Source of the DNA: Roridomyces roridus | Lineage: Eukaryota > Basidiomycota > Agaricomycetes > Agaricales > Mycenaceae | Reading direction: 5' to 3' | Length of the DNA: 64,000 nt | Assembly (NCBI GenBank): GCA_029378245.1 | Contig: JARKIF010000001.1 | Coordinates: 2,790,001 to 2,854,000 of the forward strand | Made by a program: the position numbers and the translations under genes | The notes under the pieces: model-generated | The model's input: the letters and a program-made list of their open reading frames with translations, nothing else | What the model was told of the DNA's origin: nothing | Databases searched by the model: none | Shown: piece after piece, positions 58,206 to 64,000 of the stretch | Layout: each line of letters begins with the position of its first letter | How positions within the stretch are numbered: the first letter of the stretch is position 1

Positions 58206-58494
58206 AGGGCTGATGCTTTCGTAGTTATTGTAATTCAAGTAACCCCGAACAGGGATGCGATCGGTTCTCTCCAGAGTCCGCTCGAATTCCGAAACGTGAC
58301 AGACACTCATTTTGAACATCTTCCCGTTCCTCATCCAACCAATCGGCACGCCACGGCCCATTGTATACTGACATGTAATCGGTTTGAGAACTGTATCTGA
58401 GCGGGCAGGTCAATATTTTGAACACCGCCAGCGGCCCTCGCCGCCTTTGGGGACCGTTATATATTCAACGGCTCCGTCTCCTGTCCCTCAAGCT

Positions 58495-60722
58495 ATGGAC
58501 TCTCCTTCTGGTGTCATATTTGGCCTCTTATTTGCTGCAGGCGTCGCTTTCTATTTTCGGCGACGTATCGGGGCCCTTAGCTCTCTTCCCCCGGGCCCGA
58601 AAAAACTTCCTCTCGTCGGGAATCTGTTCAACCTTCCCTCGCACTCGGAATGGGAGATATATGCAGAGTGGAGCAAAGAATGCAGTACGTGTTTTGAATT
58701 CACTTTTGATCCCAGCTGGCGAAATGGACAGACTCGGATATCATACACCTTGACGCGGCCGGGCAGTCAATCGTTGTGCTTTGCTCGTTCGAGGCGGCCG
58801 AGGATTTACTCGACAAACGCTCCGCAATATACTCCGATAGGTGTGCCATTCGTCTCACCCGGGACTCGAGGGTTCACTGTCAAGCAGAGCGCGCTTGACC
58901 ATGTTCAATGATTTGGTACTCAAGGATGATTTCGTTTTTGGTAAGTCTTTTGTCATCTTCGTACTTTCAAGCGGCTCAACCCGAGCCAGGGTTTGAAAAA
59001 TATGGTACGTCGAACCGAACATTCCACAGAATGTTCTCAAGAACTGCGGAGGTCCCAGGTGATAAATGGTAGGTGCCAACACATTTCCGAAAGCACAACC
59101 TATCCACCCTTTCCAGGCGCAAACAAAGACGGCTTTTCTACCAAGAGTTTTCGCCCAACGCGGTTCATAGGTACCACCACGAAGAACTCAAGGCGGCTCG
59201 CACTTTGCTGCAGAGGCTGCTTGATGCGCCTCATGATTTCGAGAAGCATCTCCAACAGTAAGCTTTTAAGTCTCATCAGCACCTTGAACGCGGTGTCAAA
59301 TTTCAACGAAGCGTCACCGGCGCCCTCCTGCTTTCCGTCACATACGGTATAGACGTCCAAGCGTCGAACGATCCGTACCTACAAACCGCTCAGATGGCTG
59401 TGCGCGCCATGAGCGACGCAGCCATGCCTGGCCGCTACCTCGTGGTGCGTCATATCCTGATCAATCAATACTGGACGAGACATTGTTTTATCAGGACCTC
59501 ATTCCCTCGCTCAAATATATCCCGAATTGGTTCCCCGGGGTTGGGTTCAAACGACAGGCCGCAGAGGGGAATAGGCTTGTGAAAGAGATGCGAGACGCCC
59601 CGTTCGCGCACACCAAGGAGGCTGCCGTGAGTTCCGGTTCACGTTTTTCTACGCAACCGTGAAGCTGATGAGGCGATAGATCCAGGGCACTGCGCGCTCT
59701 TGTTTTGTTACCGAGTCTATGCGCGATGATACAATCGAAGAACTTGATATAAAGCAAGCCGCAAATGCGGCGTATGCTGGAGGGACTGATACTGTGCGTT
59801 CTTCATTTTTGTCCGTTCATTACGACCAACTAGTACCCAGACGACCGCGATGCTGATTGCGTTCGTCCGAACTATGCTGGAGCATCCAGAGGTCCAGAAG
59901 CATGCGCAGAAAGAAATCGATTCGGTCGTTGCTCCGGGGCAATTACCTACGTTGGCGGACGAGAACGCACTTCCGTATGTCACCGCCGTAATAAAGGAGA
60001 CGATGCGTTGGTGGCCTATTGCGCCCATTGGTGAGTACAACTCGTGCGTGCTGGATTGGCAAGTTGATTGGGTGAATTCAGGTGTACCGCATTTTGTGGC
60101 TACGGATGACATTTATCGGTCGTATCACATTCCTGGGGGATCTATCGTCATTGCCAATTTATGGTGTGTGTTTTGTATGCCATGAGTTGCAGTGTTATTC
60201 AATTGTTAACAAAGGGCCATGCTCCACAACGAGGCAAATACTCCGAACTCTCAAATCTGCTACATAGCTTACGCTGGAATTTAGTCAGATTACCCGGACC
60301 CTCACCTGTTCAACCCAGAACGCTTCATCCTCGACGGTCAGATCAATTCTAATATCAAAGATCCCCTCTCCATCGTTTTCGGATTCGGACGAAGGCAGGT
60401 GCTTACATTCTTTTCCCCGGCTACCCTGAAACATACCACAGAGTGTGTCCTGGCCGACACATGGCTTGGGATACGCTGTGGATAATGATGGCCTCCGTTC
60501 TCGCTGCAGTCGACATGACCAAAGCGTTGGACGAGGACGGCCGACCGATTGAGCCGCAGTCTGGGCTCAGGTCTCAACTCGTATGGTAAGCGGGTACGGG
60601 CAGCGTCGGAATTCGTTTACTGATTTTCGACCAGCGCTCCGGTGCCCTTCGAGTGTTCGATCACGCCTAGGTCTAAATATATTGAGGAGATGCTTCGGTC
60701 TATGAGTATTTGGCAGGATTAA
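58495..60722 (+). CDS. cytochrome P450, copy 2 (canonical heme loop)
   Basis: The paralogue of the P450 at 14910, aligning across its whole length. The membrane anchor (GVIFGLLFAAGVAFYF) is followed by LPPGPKKLPLVGNLFNLPSH. The 10-nt microexon (59050-59059) gives YGDKWRKQRRLFYQEF. The I-helix is AYAGGTDT, the K-helix KETMRWWP, the PERF motif FNPERFI and the heme loop FGFGRR joined to VCPGRHMAWD. It has one intron absent from copy 1 (about 59443-59494). Two introns start with GC rather than GT (about 60229 and 60395), and the first corresponds to a GT intron in copy 1. An upstream TATA-like tatatattc lies near 58459. Predicted ER-bound monooxygenase, apparently functional; the substrate is unknown. 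Confidence 0.88.
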
Positions 60723-61010
60723 GAATGGTATTCGGGTAATGCGAGGCAGCGAGATAAGGAACTCTCAAAGTTGGACGTAAGTAGAATATTTAGTGGTGCT
60801 TCATTTACAACCAAAATAATTCGCGATCGTTTGAACCAGCCTCTTGCTGTTTCGTATGGGCCCATCGTTTACACGCACTACGGCTTCGTTCAATCGTTAA
60901 ATTAGCAGATCAAAAGCATCGGCAGAGCATTGCAAAAGCCAAGCAAAAGCCATCGACTCTCAACTGATGGCATCAATTGATCACCTCCTTTCTTTTTTGC
61001 CCCCACAAAA

Positions 61011-62569
61011 ATGGCTTCCGACACCAGCAACGCTTCCGACACCAACGAAAACATCCAACACCAGCTCAAAATCTTACGCAGATCTCTCAGGGTCCAAGTT
61101 CCCTTTACCTCGGGGCTGCACGCCGTCAAAGGGGACGATCTCGTCGTGTATTATGAAGTTCCAGGAGAAAAGAGACCTTTGTACGTCCTTCTCGTGATTC
61201 TTAAATTCTTGAAAACCTGAATTGGTTGTTAGTCGCATTGATTTGGCCAACGCGACAGAAGAGGAGCTCGTCGAGCTCACCGCCGCGTGCCAAAAAGCCA
61301 CCTTTGGCGTCGGCGGCAAAGATGTGTTCGACGAGAGCTATCGCAAGGCGGGGAAGATGGACGTGAATAATTTTACGTTGCGTTTCGACGTCGCGTCGCT
61401 CCTCAAGACAATTAGCCCCGAGATTTTGCAGGGGCGGAATGCGGACGACAGTCAATTCCTCAGGGCGGAGATGTATAAATTGAACGTTTACGGTCCGTTC
61501 CAAACTGTCGAATATTTTTCTGTCCAATAATTCAACGCATCCAGGACCTGGTTCGTTCTTCAAGGCACACCAAGACACTCCTCGCAGCGAAGAAATGATA
61601 GCTTCCCTGGTTGTGGTCTTCCCGACCGCGCACGAGGGTGGCGAGCTGAAACTGGAACACGGAGGGAAACGTTGTTTGTTCGACTCTGCGGACATGTTGG
61701 CAGAAGCGCCGCAGCTCCCGGCTCTCGCATACGTCGCGTTTTACAGCGACGTGACGCACTCCGTCGAGACGGTACTCACCGGCTACCGCGTCACGCTCAC
61801 GTATAATCTCTACCTCTGTGACCGAAAAGCGAGTCCAGAGGACGATGGGTCTGTCCGGTACATGCCAGCGCACGAACAAAACTTTGAGGAGGCGCTGTAT
61901 GCTCTCCTCGAGGACCCGGACTTTCTGCCAAAGGGTGGATTGCTGTCATTTGGGCTGGCGCATCAGTATCCGTTTCCCGCACCACCGGAGTAAGGCATGG
62001 AATACTCCCAGGAAACCGAACGCTTCATACCGCCGCCCAGCCGACTCCCACAAATGTTGCACCTACTCAAAGGGAGCGATGCTATCATCCACACTGTCGC
62101 GGAGAAGATCGGGCTTACGACGCAGCTCAAGGTGTTCTACGAGGGAGGTGTTGAGTATTGGTCCCGGGAGGAAGAAACACTTTCCCACCACATCTTCGCA
62201 GACGATGTGTTGAACGTGGAACACATCAACGAGAGCTATGACATGTGCTTATGGGAGGAGTTGGAGAAATTGGGAGAACAGATTCAGCACACGGATGGAG
62301 GGCAGGGAGTTGACGTACAAACGGTTACTGGGATCGACGAGCGTAATCGTGTGCGTTCGAACTACACAGCATATGGGAATGAGGCCGAGGTTGGACATGT
62401 ATATGGGGATGCAGGTTTGGTTGTACGGATTCCTGCGATCGGAGAGGGAGTGCGCGCGTATGAGGAAGAGGAGGATGACGAGGGCGACGTCGAAGCGGAG
62501 GACGATGCGCAGAGTGACGGCGGCAACGGTAGCGATGATGGCGAGGTCATTGACAACCAAGAGACGTAG
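61011..62569 (+). CDS. 2OG-Fe(II) oxygenase (prolyl-4-hydroxylase type), copy 1, interrupted by an in-frame stop
   Basis: An Fe(II)/2-oxoglutarate dioxygenase of the fungal P4Hc type. The N-terminal part (VQVPFTSGLHAVKGDDLVVY; AACQKATFGVGGKDVFDESY) precedes the double-stranded beta-helix core. The core has MYKLNVYG joined to PGSFFKAHQDTP (HxD iron ligands), HEGGELKLEHGGK, FYSDVTHSVETV (distal His) and GYRVTLTYNLYL (2OG-binding Arg). Exons are 61011-61180, 61233-61492 and 61545 onward. TAA at 61991-61993 would end the protein at 292 residues. The same frame then runs on for 192 codons homologous to copy 2 (PSRLPQMLHLLKGSD; SNYTAYGNEAEVGHVYG) and ends in an acidic tail. The catalytic core is complete before the stop. 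Confidence 0.8.
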
Positions 62570-62696
62570 CACAGATCCAAAGTTCAAATGTAGGACCACG
62601 CCGCCGGTGGTGGTTGACTCGGAGGAGTAATGTGACATTTGATGCGGGTCCAGCCGGGCTGCCGGTGATCAAACGCCCCTTTCTTCATGACCAGTA

Positions 62697-64000
62697 TCGA
62701 CGCCCACTTCAAGACCCTGCGCGAGTCATTCGAAACACGTATCCCCTACACAGGTGGATTACACACCGTCAAACCGGAAGATCTCGTTCTGTACTACGAT
62801 GTAGAAGGCGAAGAACACCCTTGGTTCGTGTCGCGTTCTCCTGCTGTCAGGCATTGAACTACTCGCCTCTTTGCAGCCGTATCGATCTAAGCAGCGCCAG
62901 AGAGGCAGAGCTCGTCGCCCTCACCGCTGCATGCCAAAAAGCGAGCTTTGGACTCGGAGGAAAGGACGTGCTCGACGAGAGCTATCGCAAGGCGGGGAAG
63001 ATGGACACGACCAGTTTTGCTGCGAGATTCGACGTGTCTGGGCTCCTGGAGATAATCAGCCCGGAGATCTTGGGAGCTCAGGATGCGAAAGAGAGTCAGT
63101 ACCTCCGTGCCGAGCTGTACAAACTGAACGTGTATGGTACGCGTCGCGGAGATGCATTTTCGCTAGCTCACGCGTTTCCTACAAGGACACACCGCGAAAT
63201 GAAGACATGATTGGCTCGCTCGTGGTTATTTATCCGACCGCCCACGAAGGTGGCGGGCTCGCCCTCGAGCACGGCGGAAAGAACTGGGTATTTGACTCTG
63301 CTGCAGAGATCTCAGCTGCCGAAGAGACTCCAGCGCTCGCGTACGTCGCATTTTACAGTGATGTGACCCACGCCGTCGAGACCGTAAGTACCGGCCACCG
63401 CGTGACACTCACATACAACCTCTTCCTCGCCGACCGCGGTGCAGGCGCAGTCCAGCGACACGTTCCCGGGCCAGAGCAAGCCTTCGAACGAGCTTTGCGT
63501 GCCCTTCTCGCGGACTCCTCCTTTCTTCCTGACGATGGCCTACTTGGCTTCGGTCTGGAGCACCAATACCCCTTGCCTTCGTCGTCCCAATCAGTCAGTT
63601 ACTCAGTTCCGAGCCGCCTCTCGCGTGTGCTGCGCCTGCTCAAGGGGAGCGACGCGCACATCCGTGCCGTCTCGGAGCGCGTCGGGCTCGAGACAACTGT
63701 CATGATTCTCTACGACGACTCGAGCAAGTACGGTCTTCGAGTGCGCGACCTCCTTGCGGATGATGTACTCGACTTGGAACACATTAGGCTGGAACAGGGC
63801 GACGAGGAGGACTTTCAGCGGGAGCTCAGCCAGATGGGGTGGGTGGTGAAGGAGGCCGAAGAAGACGAGGAGGGTGAAATTGAGGTGGATTGGGTTATTC
63901 CACTCAACGCGTTGAACCGCGTGAGCTCGAGTTTTATTGCTTATGGGAATGAGGCAACTGTGGCGTATGTGTACGGGAATGCGGCGTTGTTTGTGAAGGT
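62697..64000 (+). CDS. 2OG-Fe(II) oxygenase, copy 2 (3' end outside window; HxD region lost)
   Basis: A tandem paralogue 127 bp downstream of copy 1. It starts MTSIDAHFKTLRESF, then GGLHTVKPEDLVLYYD, AACQKASFGLGGKDVLDESY, and LYKLNVYG. After the next intron-exon boundary the expected PGSFFKAH block is absent and the frame resumes at KDTPRNEDMIGSLVVIYPTA. The distal parts are intact: FYSDVTHAVETV, GHRVTLTYNLFLADR, FGLEHQYPLP, LSRVLRLLKGSDAHI, and the conserved SSFIAYGNEATVAYVYG up to base 64000. The HxD histidine needed for iron binding is therefore missing in this sequence. Likely a non-catalytic or decaying copy. Confidence 0.7.

Noticed and set aside
61988..62009. Possible 22-nt intron (gtaaggcatg...cccag) removing the TAA in 2OG copy 1
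   Set aside because: It is too short for spliceosomal removal and would shift the frame.
1..64000. Secondary-metabolite gene cluster implied by two P450s, oxygenases and a transporter
   Set aside because: No polyketide, peptide or terpene synthase is present and the genes are separated by unrelated housekeeping genes and transposons.

Overview
The window looks like a filamentous basidiomycete (Agaricomycete-type) nuclear genome. Coding sequences are split by many 45-60 nt GT-AG introns. The families present are typical of mushroom-forming fungi: multi-intron cytochromes P450, APH-like kinases, F-box/LRR proteins, an integrase-core protein, a fungal alpha-kinase and a Tnp2-type DNA transposon. 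There are no rRNA genes, CRISPR arrays or bacterial operons, and I found no tRNA gene I could support.

Layout. 1-7.3 kb: 3' part of a CorA-like Mg transporter, an AT-hook/Myb-like nuclear protein, a DUF1295 membrane protein and a small secreted protein with a duplicated exon. 8.5-10.9 kb: two tandem alpha/beta hydrolases. 12.7-17.1 kb: an APH-like kinase relative and P450 copy 1. 17.9-22.4 kb: an auxin-efflux-carrier-type transporter and the mRNA export receptor Mex67. 22.9-29.9 kb: a mobile-element island holding a Mutator-like MITE (42-bp TIRs, 9-bp TSD) and a 6.3-kb Tnp2-type transposon. The transposon encodes a broken transposase and an accessory protein, and another TIR element is nested in the transposase. 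30.4-33.8 kb: a secreted SGNH hydrolase fused to FG-GAP/VCBS-like repeats. 34.2-39 kb: two F-box paralogues, the first split by a hAT-like MITE, with a third MITE between them. 39.3-40.7 kb: two divergent CsbD-like stress genes. 42.3-49.7 kb: an ankyrin-repeat protein, Vps39/Vam6 and a small uncharacterised protein. 50.4-55.9 kb: an integrase-core protein, a 104-bp tandem repeat and an alpha-kinase. 57.4-64 kb: an Mcp1-like mitochondrial membrane protein, P450 copy 2 and two 2OG-Fe(II) oxygenase paralogues, the last running off the window.

Two themes stand out. The first is local duplication (hydrolases, P450s, F-box genes, CsbD genes, 2OG oxygenases), usually with one copy showing an active-site change, a stop codon or an insertion. 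The second is unusual exon-intron structure: a 6-nt microexon, 10-nt microexons, several GC-AG introns, introns of about 31 nt and a duplicated intron+exon unit. Housekeeping genes (Mex67, Vps39, Mcp1) look intact and are interleaved with this fast-changing material. All gene models were spliced by hand from the sequence. Family names rest on motif recognition, not on database searches.
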